Origin: Panonychus citri
Lineage: Eukaryota; Arthropoda; Arachnida; Trombidiformes; Tetranychidae
Reading direction: 5' to 3'
DNA: 64,000 nucleotides
Assembly (NCBI RefSeq): GCF_014898815.1
Contig: NW_026515539.1
Coordinates: 806,001 to 870,000 of the forward strand
Within the stretch, counting starts at the first letter, position 1; each line of letters starts with the position of its first letter. Under the pieces are notes generated by a model. That model made no database searches and had not been told where the DNA came from. It worked only from the letters and a program-made list of their open reading frames with translations. Shown in pieces: positions 1 to 10,389 of the stretch. The position numbers were made by a program, and so were the translations under genes.

Positions 1-502
1 ACAATTAGTCTCATTGCTTTTCTAACTTTTCCTGACTTTTGATAATTGATGCTGATTAATAGCTTTACATTTCAAATGTTAAGCGATCGATTAAATTTAC
101 GTAATCAACAAAGATCATTTCATTAAACGGCAATTTAACTAATCGATATAATTAATCATCTAAAACTTTAGACTTTAAAGTTAATGTAGGAAGTGGTGAC
201 ATCTAGATGAATTTAGAAAAACTTTTACTTGTTTACAAAACTTTTGAAATTAACCTTTTGCTCATTCATGTTGACAGAATAAGTTGTTTAGATGATCTAA
301 TTAAATTAACAGAATCAATTTGAGTCAATCATTTAATTAATTACCTCTTTCTAATTAACTAAAGAAATCTTGATGAAAATCAATTAGACCGGAAGTGTAA
401 CTCAATATATGAATGTTTCAATTCTTGAAAAAAAAGTTGCAAATTAAGTGTTGATACTAATTACTAATAACAATCTTGCTCTAAATTGTAAACAATTAAC
501 AG

Positions 503-696
503 ATGCATCAAGCGGTGGAAGTGATGATTGGATTTATAACCGAGGATTAGCTGAGATTTCAATAACCTTTGAATCGCGAGATAATGGTCAATATGGATTC
601 CTACTTCCTCCTGAGCAAATTATTCCCACAGCTGAAGATGCTAAAATCGCTATTCAGGCGATTTTAGAGAAACGTGAATCCATAAGAAGGAATTAA
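503..696 (+). CDS. Zinc carboxypeptidase (M14), last coding exon only
   Basis: This is the 3' end of a metallocarboxypeptidase gene whose other exons lie before base 1. The exon follows a splice acceptor (AACAATTAACAG ending at 502) and its first two bases complete a split codon. It encodes about 64 residues. GGSDDWIY matches the substrate-pocket region of M14 enzymes. ITFESRDNGQYGFLLP matches the family's TFELRDxGxYGFxLP strand, and the Glu of the ESRD group corresponds to the catalytic Glu of carboxypeptidase A. The helix after IIPTAEDA is the usual C-terminus. These enzymes remove C-terminal residues from peptides and are normally secreted digestive or processing proteases. The A or B subclass cannot be told because the specificity residue is mostly encoded upstream. 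Bases 1-502 look like intron. Confidence 0.85.
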
Positions 697-954
697 ATAG
701 AAAACAATCAACCGAATGCTATTGATCTATTGCAGATATAATATCAAATTCTAGTGAGAAAAGTTCACGTCCAAATAGAACGAGAAATAAATTAGATGGA
801 CAGTTAAGTGTAAGAAAATTTTAGAATCGATAATTTTTTTATAAAGATTACAGAATGTTTTTTAAAATTGCAAAGTGAAACGAATGTAATAAGTACAAAA
901 TTAATTATATTCAATGAATATACAGATTGAGCGGAAGTTACAATCAAAGGGTTA

Positions 955-1635
955 TCATTGATTAGATGAAGATGAAGATGAAGTAGAAGTGTCAACAGGT
1001 GAATCGAGGAGAGATGGATGAATAGGTTCAGGTAGAGAGGTTGTTGGATTAACCTTTTCGATTGGTTCATCGGAAAGGGTCACAAGAAGTTCATTTGGAC
1101 AAGAAGTATCCTCAGTTTTGACTGAAGATAAACAAGATTGATCTTTAAGGTCACTTTTAGATGGAATTTTGAAATCAGATAATTGGCAGGAAGAGATCAA
1201 GTCACGATTATCATTTTTACAAAATAGACGACAGGAAACACAACCACATAAACAGCAGATAATAAAAAGGACTGTGATTGTGACAAATGTAACACTCGCT
1301 GGACTAATTTGGTCAAGTAAAGTGTGACACTTTGATAAATCAGTAAATTGTGAACAATTATAATTACTTGTCAATAGTCGAGCAGTAATACCTGGAGGTG
1401 GTGGACAGGTAGCATTGTGATTATCAACTAAACACTTATACCTTTTGATGATAATACAACAAGTGTAGGTATGACGATCGAGGGATTTTGATGCAAATGA
1501 TTGAGCAGTACAGTGTCTCGAAACGGAACTGGTCAGTTGTTGACATGAATTTGGCACAATTGAACTGGACGATGTTGGAGAGACCAAAAGAAAAATGGAA
1601 ATGACAAAGTTGCACTTGAAAAATGTAGGCACCAT
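955..1635 (-). CDS. Orphan type I membrane protein with Cys-rich ectodomain
   Basis: This is an intronless ORF of about 226 residues. I start it at the ATG at 1635 because it places a good signal peptide (MVPTFFKCNFVISIFLLVSP) at the N-terminus; the longer frame adds only a hydrophilic stretch. An ectodomain of roughly 100 residues follows, with many cysteines including a CC pair, two N-glycosylation sequons (NAT, NCS) and a PPPPG turn. A transmembrane segment around residues 118-140 is itself Cys-rich, and the cytoplasmic tail of about 85 residues is rich in Ser, Thr and Asp and ends in a Ser run. I do not recognise the family. It lies 3' of another single-pass membrane gene on the same strand, but the two share no obvious sequence. 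The function is unknown. Confidence 0.6.
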   Translation of the reverse strand: MVPTFFKCNFVISIFLLVSPTSSSSIVPNSCQQLTSSVSRHCTAQSFASKSLDRHTYTCCIIIKRYKCLVDNHNATCPPPPGITARLLTSNYNCSQFTDLSKCHTLLDQISPASVTFVTITVLFIICCLCGCVSCRLFCKNDNRDLISSCQLSDFKIPSKSDLKDQSCLSSVKTEDTSCPNELLVTLSDEPIEKVNPTTSLPEPIHPSLLDSPVDTSTSSSSSSNQ

Positions 1636-2315
1636 TTTACCAGCACTAAATTGGGAATCCGTTACAATCAAATTGGCTGTTGATTAGTTGCAGTTATTAG
1701 TTGATTAAACAAAGTAACAAAACTAACTGGAATCACTTTTGCCGGTTAATAGGCAATGAAAGATGAAAAGATTATTTTGTTTTCTCTTCTTCTCAGTTTC
1801 TGTGTTTATGTTTCACTTTGTTAGTGAGTTGATGACGATTGTTGTTAAGTCGGAAATTGTAAAAGATTAAGATGATTAACTAAGGTTAACATGAGACGAT
1901 TAAGTTTGAAAGTCATCTGAGTTATTAAGTAATTAGATTGTTTGTTTGTGAAGATCGTTAATTGTTAATTTAAAACTTTGGATTGAAGCCACTGGTGAGC
2001 AGAGTCTATTGTTAATCACTTGGGTAAATTGTAGGGTTGATTTATAATAATTAAGATTGTCTCAGATTACATTGGAAGATTGGATTGATTCCAAGGGTAA
2101 TTTTGAATCATTTTCCTATTAAGAGAGAAATTGAGAAAGGAAATTAAACAAAATGAATAATCAACTGATCTGGTCTGTTCACAGATAATTAAAACAATAG
2201 AAATTATAAGATTACGAAAATAAAAGATCAAATTAATTGTTCTCACAGTAAGATTGAAGATTCACACAAGGGAGTGGAAAATTATCATTAAATTGGTCAA
2301 TTAAATGAAAAGAAA
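1636..2315. other. Spacer between two minus-strand membrane-protein genes
   Basis: AT-rich DNA with many TTAATT and AATTGTT words and no convincing exon. It should hold the promoter of the 955-1635 gene and the 3' end of the 2316-3949 gene. The upstream gene could run on into this stretch if the GTGAGT near its stop is used as a donor, but I found no clear receiving exon. Confidence 0.4.
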
Positions 2316-3949
2316 TTAATTCAAGTTAAATTTACTCACAATTTCATCTTCGGCGACATCACTTGAGTAATTAATGTCTTTGTAATCATCGTTAATAGAA
2401 ACGGCAGATTGACCAACAGAATCGAAACCAAAGGTTTGAATTCGAGACGCATGTTCGATACCATAACTAAATATGATGGAATTTCCCTTGTGATTGTCCT
2501 CTTTGAATCGAACTACTTTGTGTCGAGTACGTCGGCACTTTTTGACCATCCAAACGCATCCGCATTTGATTAGACCCAAAATCGCCAGAACGATTAGAAA
2601 AAAACTTCCCCACAACATCAAAGTCAAAAGATTTGGTCCTATGGGACAAGATGAAAAATCAGTTAATTGTAAGAGTTTAAAAGGCAATAGATTAAATTGT
2701 CTCTTACCAGGGAAATTTTTCGATGTACATCTAACTAATTGACCTCTAATTGGTACTGGCGGTAAAGATTTGTTTTCCTCAAGACAATCAATCAGATTGA
2801 ATCGCTGTTGAAAAGAAAATTAGATTTGGATTAAATTGCGTGAGAAGAGAAAAATAATCTAAATTAATTTAGTCAAAAGGTTAAATAAACAGAGAAGATG
2901 GTTAACTAACTGGCGAGACGAATTTACAAAAAAGCTTAATGTATGATTGGATTTTCGCAAATTGATTGTTGATGAAATCTGATATTCATTTGATGTCAAC
3001 AGAAAAATAGATTTCGATAGGAAAGGATCGGGAACAATTCAATTAGATTCGAGTGACCAATTAGTTTTCTAATAATTCTAATGCTATTATAGGAATTGGA
3101 TTAATTTCTTACATAGATTATGTCACCACAAACGGAAATATCTGCTTGAAAGAAAATTTCTTTTTCTTCACTGTCCACTACAAGAGTTTTCGCCATATTA
3201 GCATGATCAACGCCGAGAATACGAGTGATCGGTGGTAGAGTTCTGTTCAACGTGGCGAATATGGGATCAGCATTCCAAGGATCGATTTCAGTCCAGAAAG
3301 GTATTCCTTGGAATCTTTTTTTCTCACCATAATAAAATATACGTTTTTTGGTGTAAAGTGTAACTAGATATGGAACTGCTTGATTCTGAATAATTCCGGG
3401 TTTAGGAATGGTCACTGCATGGACAATAGGACCTTCAAATTTTTCAAATACTTGATCGATACTTCGTTCTTTACTACGTCCACCATCAATGATGATCACC
3501 TTTTTAGACTTTAAAGAGAGAGAGAGAGAGAGAGAGAGAAGATAGGAAACGAATTTAGTTGAATGAAATGATAGTAAGAAGAATCAAAGAATTACCTCAA
3601 AAAAGTAGATGACATTTTCTGTGTCCACCAAAGTTGCAATAATTGAAGTTTCTCTGCTGATGATTGAATGAGGATCTGGATCAACATAAAACGGATACAT
3701 GGAACAGTCTCCCAAGTAGTATTGATTCTTCATAGTAAGGATAAGAATATCTTTAAAAGAGCAAGTAATAGAATCAAATTGTTTATCTCCATCACAAGGT
3801 GAATGGTCAACACCATCAGAAGAAACTGACCAGGGTTGTAAAAGAAGAGTGAAAAAGGTAATCCAACAGGTTAGATAAACACGAAAGCTATAAAATCCAC
3901 AAGGTAGACGATGATGAAAGAAAATAAAATAATGTCCATACGTGGACAT
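2316..3949 (-). CDS. Orphan single-pass membrane protein, four coding exons
   Basis: Four exons read in phase on the minus strand: 3949-3596, 3508-3113, 2804-2708 and 2638-2316, giving about 388 residues. Each junction has GT..AG ends; the first two fall between codons and the third splits a Gly codon. The N-terminus has a hydrophobic stretch around residues 23-45 that could be a signal peptide or anchor. A soluble domain of about 240 residues follows with few cysteines (CDGDKQF, GDCSMYP, SVCGDIIY). Then come a strong transmembrane helix (LLTLMLWGSFFLIVLAILGL) and a basic-start cytoplasmic tail. I do not recognise the ectodomain. The coding end is uncertain: GTGAGT sits just before the stop and could be a donor to a further exon. 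Likely a surface receptor-like or adhesion-like protein. Confidence 0.6.
3515..3539. repeat. (GA)n microsatellite
   Basis: A perfect GA dinucleotide run inside the first intron of the 2316-3949 gene. On the coding (minus) strand it is a CT run a few bases upstream of the acceptor and probably acts as its polypyrimidine tract. Confidence 0.9.
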
Positions 3950-4752
3950 GTTTAATCACATTAGAAGAAGGAGAAAAAAGATTAAAGAGAATAAAGAAAA
4001 CACAATTAAAAAAAAATTGGATACTAATTTAATCCGAAAACCATAATAACAAGAAATTGAATCTAAATGGTGACAATTAAACACAGAGAAGAAAAAAAAA
4101 GATATTCCAATAGATATCGAAGAAAAATGTTAGAGATGAATTTTCTTTACTATTGTAAGTATGTTGCAGATGATAATTAAATGCTCAACTTTAATTATTT
4201 CCTTATAATTAAATTATAAACAGAGATGATTGCGAAGAGTTGATTAGACAATTGGATTCAATTTCTCCACCAAAACAATAACAAGATAGAAATTGAATTG
4301 ACGCCTCGGGATTGGTTAGTTTTTTTCTCTTTCTTTTCTCTTACTAATCTTATTCTTTACTTGATTAACTGTTAACTGGAAGCTTCTCATTGCCAATAAT
4401 TAATTGCTGATAATTAACAATTAATTGTTTATTCACTTGTTTGAAATAGTATATTTTCTCTTCCTTGATTATCTTGGTGTCAATTTGCTAATCAACTTTT
4501 TGTTAGAATCAATTTAAACAATTGAAGATTAAGATGACCAAAAGAAACATTTACAAATGTGTTAATATTTTAAAGGTTTGAATTTTCAATTTTTGTTGTC
4601 CTATTTGTCTTTGTTTAATTTATGTATTGACAATTATTTAATTTACTTTGATTCTGTTTAGATTTGGGTCCGGTTTTTGCCATTTTTCGTTGGTTCTATG
4701 ATTGGTTGAATTGTCTCCTGTTTACCTTTTGATTATGGGGCAGGTTGAGGCT
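3950..4752. other. Intergenic spacer
   Basis: No ORF or exon of interest. Upstream of the minus-strand membrane gene it is A-rich; further right it is typical TTAATT-rich spacer, ending where the inverted duplication begins. Confidence 0.4.
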
Positions 4753-5181
4753 CCATCGGTGTTTATTGGATTCTGTGTTTTTATGGTCACATTTGGTAAT
4801 TTTTGCTTCTATATTGTTGACTCATTCAATGCTCGTTATTATCGTTCCTTTGTTTGTTTGTTGTAGAATATTTGATTGATCTGTTGAGGTTTCAGATGCC
4901 TGAGAATAAGAGTACATCTTATGATTCTGTTAATATAAACATTAGATTATTTCTCTGTTAAATATTGAGATGGTAATGGAATTGCCCCGAGGATTGTCTT
5001 TGGATTAAAATATCATCGAAAATGAAATGGTGATGAGGATAAGCCGAGTTAATTTCATCAAAATTAATCTATGGATTAAAATCCATCCTGTCCAATCAAT
5101 GTTTCTCCATCTTTATCCTTGTCCTCTCCTCCTCTTCCTACACCCTGTCCTTCTCTCTCTTTCTCTCTGTCGTTATTTCCG

Positions 5182-5219
5182 TATAAAAGTCAAGCAATTT
5201 GACCTGAAGAAATTCAGTT
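5182..5219 (+). promoter_or_regulatory. TATA box and initiator of the secreted-protein gene (left copy)
   Basis: TATAAAA at 5182-5188 is followed by TCAGTT at 5214-5219. Its A at 5216 lies 34 bases from the start of the TATA box, which matches the arthropod TATA-Inr spacing and gives a leader of about 110 bases. A strong focused promoter of this kind is usual for highly expressed tissue-specific genes. It is preserved in the right copy. Confidence 0.65.
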
Positions 5220-5326
5220 CTGGTCATCAGTCAATATCGAATTGTGAATAATTTCCAATCTTCAAATCTACTCTATTTTTCTCCTTCTTCAATCTCAGTT
5301 TATATTCCAACTCTAACCAAGTGAAA

Positions 5327-5776
5327 ATGTCTTATTCTAATGTTCATCTGACTCTTTTTACTTTAGTTGTCTTCTCTTCCCTTTATTTGTCTTCCTGTAA
5401 ATCTCATATTGTGGTCAAAGATTCAACGGGAGTGATCGATGGATTCAAGAAAAAGGCCGAAATGGCTGGAATGGTTTCTGGAGCTTCGGTTGGTTTTGGC
5501 AAAGCGATTCTAAAGAGTAAAATCCAAGAACCTGTGGTGAAAGAGATCTACACCCAAGTGAAGCCAAAAAAGCCCGTTCTTAAGGTGAAATGGGTCGAGG
5601 AAGTGAGACCAGTACTGGTTCGAGTGAACGAAGAGCCAAAAACTGTTTACAAGAAGAAAATCATTAAATCGACCAAGAAAACGAGCATTTTCAAGGCTGG
5701 TGTTTTGCCTTATGTCAAAGGCTTTTTCAAAGGAAAATGGGCTGCGAAAAGTGTATCTAAAGTATTGAAACATTAA
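5327..5776 (+). CDS. Small basic secreted protein (left copy of inverted pair)
   Basis: A single-exon gene of 149 residues, starting at the ATG at 5327 just after the leader. The first ~22 residues are a clear signal peptide (MSYSNVHLTLFTLVVFSSLY) ending near a lone Cys. The mature part is rich in Lys and Val: a Gly/Ala patch (GMVSGASVGFGKA), a central KPKKPVLKVKWVEEVRPVLV stretch of alternating charged and hydrophobic residues, and a basic C-terminus. There is no recognised domain or disulfide scaffold. A TATA/Inr promoter lies upstream and AATAAA at 5932 downstream. The copy at 15269-15718 differs by about one residue (I to V near residue 29). A structural secretion such as cuticle, silk or saliva is a guess only. 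Confidence 0.8.
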   Translation: MSYSNVHLTLFTLVVFSSLYLSSCKSHIVVKDSTGVIDGFKKKAEMAGMVSGASVGFGKAILKSKIQEPVVKEIYTQVKPKKPVLKVKWVEEVRPVLVRVNEEPKTVYKKKIIKSTKKTSIFKAGVLPYVKGFFKGKWAAKSVSKVLKH

Positions 5777-5981
5777 ATTAACAGCGACAAAAATTAACTG
5801 ATTGTTTTTCCATCCAACCAAATCCAATTCCAATTCCAATGCTTAATGTTTTTATAAGAATATTTTCTTCATAAATCACTAGAAATCGATCCTTTTATAA
5901 TTTGTATTAAATCATTCGATCGAAATTTGATAATAAAATTTCCCTTTTATTTATAACAATAACTTTCATTTCTTTCTTAAT

Positions 5982-6766
5982 TCATATTCGAATCCACAAT
6001 TGTTCATTGAAACTCTCAACTCCGATTCTTATATAAATCAAACGCGAGGTTAAAGGTCTTAAGGTAATTCGAAAGACACATTAAACTCTCAAGCAATTAA
6101 TGATAATCTCTACTCTCCCGTTAATCTTCAACTCGGATTAGTCTCATCTTTAAATCTTTCATTCGAGAGATGAAACTTCATTTTCACGAAGATTCCATCA
6201 TGTTGTCAATTGGAAATTCAGTCGAATGGAATTGATCTGTTGATTATCCGAAGCAAATTTGAAAAGATTCGCCAACAATTAACTAATCTGCTTAAAAATG
6301 TAACTATTTTTGGTTATTAATTGCTGCCAATTGTTTTCGCTGATTGTCAACTAATTAGATTCATCTTAATGATGAAAAAAGAGACACTTTGATTGTCAAT
6401 TCCTGTTAATTGTTATCAATGAAACAAAAGGACAATGAAACAATCAAAATTTTGATTATTCTCCCGATTAATCAGATGAATGAAAACCTAAATTCTAATC
6501 ACAATCAAGTGATATCAATTTCGTTTCCTCAAAATTTTCATTCTGTAATTTGATTTTGACACAGTAAAGTTAATTTATAACTAATCATCAAGTGTGTTAA
6601 TTATCCCAGTGGTTTAAATTAGATTGATTTCTATTTTTTAATCATCTCGAAAATTGCAAATTATGTTGTGTTTACAATTAGTGGACAATCAATAACTCCT
6701 TTTGATTATTAGTTATCAACTAAAATCTTCATCTAATTGCAATAATTTACTCAATCTTAAATTATA
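5982..6766. other. Intergenic spacer upstream of the NRF-6-like gene
   Basis: No coding signal seen. AT-rich with scattered AATTGTT words; presumably contains the promoter of the downstream acyltransferase-like gene. Confidence 0.4.
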
Positions 6767-9462
6767 ATGGTAACAATCAACTTCCATGTTTTAATTTTAT
6801 CAATATTTTCAGTGGTTAATTGTTTAAATTCACAATCAACATACCAATTAAATCATAAACAATCAACTCTTGCATTGAAAGGATTTACTAATTTCTTCTG
6901 GGATTTTGTCAACACAAATCAATTAAATTCAATCAATGTCTCATCTGATTGTAAATTAAGTTTGAATAAGTTTCATCAAGATTTAATTGAAGGACGAGAA
7001 TGGCCATTGATTAGTAAGTTGCTAACAATTTAACTTCTCATTTGAATAGATTGACCAATCTAATTGTGATTTCTAATTGTTGGTTAAGTGTTGGATTCAT
7101 CAGGTCGATTCCCGTTTGACTCACTTGGTACTGGTTATGCTGATTACGGTAATTTTGATCAGTGTTTACAAATTAATCACGTTAATTATGATTCCTCATT
7201 AAGGATAATCGGTCAACATTGTACAATCTCATTGTTACCAACATTAAATCAATCACATTGGCAAGTTAATCCATTTACTCGTAATAAAGTGATTAGTGAT
7301 GATTTAGGTTTAGTTTTACAATTAGGAGTTTGTCTACCTTCATTGTGCTCACAAATTGACCTTGATAATATACTGACCAAAGGTGGGACACTGACCAGTT
7401 CAGTGATAGTCGATTATCATTGATCATTTGTTTTCATTTCTGTTTATTGATTTAGCCATGGATTCAATTGATTGGAAACATTTGATGATCAATCAATGTA
7501 CAATCAAGACAAGTCTAGTTGAGGAAGTGGTCAAATCAAATTTAATTCAAAGGATTTCATTGTAAGTTAATTGTTAGAGAGAATCAAATTACAACCAATT
7601 GACCATTGATACTTTTCTTGGTGTTAAAGGGCTTTACTATTGTCCATTGTTTTGGTCAACCTTTATTGTACTTGGTACCATTGGTATTTCATTGGGTCAG
7701 CTGTTAATTCATCCAATTGGATTGAACATTTTTCACTAATTAGAAGTTACAATTCACTAATTGTTCCTAATCCAATTCCAAGGAATACATTTCTAACTCG
7801 ACTCTCAATAACTGTTCATTTGTATTCAATTGGTATTCATGCCTTAATTTGGTTCATGACTGGATTAGGTTGGGGACTATTTGGTTAGTAATTACAATCA
7901 ACCCGTTTAGATGATCATCTAAATTGTTAACAATTTAATTCCATCAACAGCTAATTCAGCCTTTACTTTGAAGCATCGCCACGAATGGTGGGTGAGAAGT
8001 TCACCCGATTACTTTGCCGAAATATTATATTTCTATGGGTAAGAATATTAATTTTTCTCGCAGAAAATTAACTTAATTGTTGAAACTAATTGTTCTCAAT
8101 CATCAATTCATACGAATCAGTGGAATAACTCATTCATTTTCACTATGGAAAGTAACTGGACCTTCAACTTCATTAATTTCATCGTTTAAACATATGATCA
8201 TTAGGATGATTTCGTAGGTATTGAAACACTGAGCAAACAATCAACAATTAACCAATTGTCACCTAATTTTCTCAATAGAATCACAATTAACTTAATCCCG
8301 GTAACTTGTTTCATGATAATTATGCCACTAATTGTCACTGGTCCTTTAAATTACAATCTAAGTGAACATGTTTCAAAAATTTGTAGCAAAAATTTTCTTA
8401 GCAATTTATTTTTCTGGCAAAATAATATAAGACCAATCAGTGAAATTGTAAGTACAATTAAGAGACAATTTAAATTGCTCCAAACAATTAACTCTAATTC
8501 CTTTAGTGTCACCCACATACCTGGTCAATTGCCGTTGAATATCAATTGTTACCTTTGATTATAATCTTAATTCACCTTTATAAACGATCACCCAAAATCG
8601 CGGTAACAATTAACATCGCAATTGTTTTCGCTGGTTTTTTATACATTGGAATCTATGTTTTCATTAACAACCCTCAACCTCATGATCTATCTCGAGTCTT
8701 TGATCCAAGGTGAATTTGATTACAATTGTAGTTGGAACAATTAGTTAATTGTTTACCTTTTGTTGTTGTTTTCCAGGGAAATCATTACGATGCATGAGGC
8801 ACTCTTACAATCACCTCCACATATATGGATTTACCTGAGTTCACCTTTATGGGCTTATTTGATTCTAACTAAGAGACAACAATCAATTAAATTGGGTAAA
8901 CAATTTATTCTGATTGTTTTAAGTCTCCATTTATTACCAATTGTTTGGGTTGGATTGAGTGATTACGATGGACCAGTTTTAAATTCAATCTATTGGGTTT
9001 TCTATCGTCTTGTTAATTTATCTTTTTACTCTTCGATTGTTCTTGCTAATTGTGAACAATTAAGAGACTTTTTTTCACATCCATCGGATCAAATTGTCGA
9101 CAATCAATCAGCCAATAATTTAGATACAAATAATCATCGATTCCTTCATTTTGTCTCAACTTTATTACGGTCATCATATTATGCTCATATTTGTGTAATT
9201 ATGTTGTATTATAATTACCAACGAACTACAATTTTATCAACTAAAGTATATGTAAGTTTTAATTGTTGGTAGTTTATTGTTGATGTTGACTGATTGTTGT
9301 ATTTTCCATCATTTGATTTAGATATTTTTTGTATTCGAATTGATTTTTCTCTCATTTATTGGTGGATTTATTTTTCATCTTTTTGTGGCCAATCCGATTT
9401 CCAGTTTATTTTCATCGCTACTTACGAGACAAAAAGTTGACAATTTAAGGAAATCTCAATGA
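6767..9462 (+). CDS. nrf-6: NRF-6-like acyltransferase-3 membrane protein
   Basis: Ten exons read in phase: 6767-7013, 7089-7382, 7456-7561, 7630-7883, 7951-8038, 8121-8213, 8279-8447, 8507-8709, 8777-9251 and 9322-9462, giving 689 residues. The order is a signal peptide, then an N-terminal NRF domain (SSDCKLSLNKFHQDL, WPLIMLDSSGRFP, GNFDQCLQI, CLPSLCSQIDL), then a polytopic acyltransferase-3 domain with about ten membrane helices. The domain includes a CHPHTWSIAVEYQL motif matching the family's HTWxLAVDxQ and ends in a short tail. Arthropods and nematodes have many such genes (nose resistant to fluoxetine); they are thought to acylate or move lipids or xenobiotics at epithelial membranes, and individual substrates are mostly unknown. 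I see no break, so it looks functional. The family call is firm and the substrate is not known. Confidence 0.92.
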
Positions 9463-9502
9463 ATTGATTGTAGACAATCAGTGGATTTGCTTAATTGTCT
9501 CT

Positions 9503-10030
9503 TCAAGATAATTTCATTTTCTTACAATTTAAAACATCGCCACTCAGCTTATGTACTTTAAGATAATGTCGCTTCAATTTGGCGTATTTAGTTGAAACTG
9601 CACCGCAAATGTGACACTCCAATTGGTTTTCCGTGTTTAAGGCCACAATGGCCTGACGATGCTCGTACTCTAGTTCACAATTCATATAATCATTGACTGA
9701 TTTTTCAAATTGTTCGAGTAACGAACCATTTTTAATTGCACCATTTTCCACTAGAACCTGAAGACTTTGATACATGAATTGTAATAAAACTTGGATAATT
9801 TTCCTCTTTGAATCACAATCAATTGATTTCTCCTGAAAATAATGATGATCAACAATAAATTAGAACAATAAATTAAACAAAAAGACACACAATTAACATT
9901 TAACAACTGAAATTACCTTGAAAGTTTTAACTGTTTCGGTAAAGTTTTCAATCAATGTGGGTGAAATTAAATGGTCAAAATCCTTTGATAACTTGACCCA
10001 ATTCTCAACCAATTCAACAAATTTATCCAT
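9503..10030 (-). CDS. Small protein with one C-terminal C2H2 zinc finger
   Basis: Two exons (10030-9917 and 9832-9503) read in phase to give 147 residues. The N-terminal ~100 residues are helical and charged with no known domain. The C-terminus carries one classical finger, CHICGAVSTKYAKLKRHYLK followed by VH, then a basic tail (NCKKMKLS). A single finger with a helical N-terminal half resembles small nuclear adaptor or DNA-repair accessory proteins, but I cannot assign an orthologue. It converges tail to tail with the NRF-6-like gene, whose stop is only about 40 bases away, so their 3' ends probably overlap. Confidence 0.7.
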
Positions 10031-10389
10031 TGATTAATTAACAATTAATAAAAAATACACAATTAACTGATTTGTAGATAATGAAAGTCAAACTAAACAC
10101 GTGGGTAGTAAAGCAGTTGAAATATAATGAGAGCAAATGTCCACTCAACTGACCAAAAGTCCAAAAGTTAATAACAGTCATTCAAATCTCTCTGATTGGT
10201 TTAAGATTTTGGTTAATTTTTTAAAAATCTAACTCGTTTTTGAAGTAATTAGCAAAGTTAATAACATGATTAACCTTATTGCTTTTTCTTATTATCGATA
10301 TTTACAATTGTAATCACGATTTAAGTTGATTAACTTAAAGATGAAAATGATCGAGATGATTTTCAGTTAATTTAATTTGATTCATCTTT

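Larger units (their letters stand above)
4753..5981 (+). repeat. Left arm of a 1.2 kb inverted duplication
   Basis: This stretch is repeated in reverse complement at 15052-16288. Identity is very high through the promoter, the whole coding region and the 3' flank, and fades in the last ~40 bases. The arms are separated by about 9.1 kb. Over the promoter and CDS, paired coordinates add to a constant 21045, so there is no net indel there. Downstream of the gene the pairing shifts by 12 bases because the right arm has extra copies of a GGAATT unit. Confidence 0.9.

Noticed and set aside
448..502. Upstream extension of the carboxypeptidase ORF from a GTG
   Set aside because: It precedes a good splice acceptor and encodes no family residues; eukaryotic genes do not start at GTG in this context.
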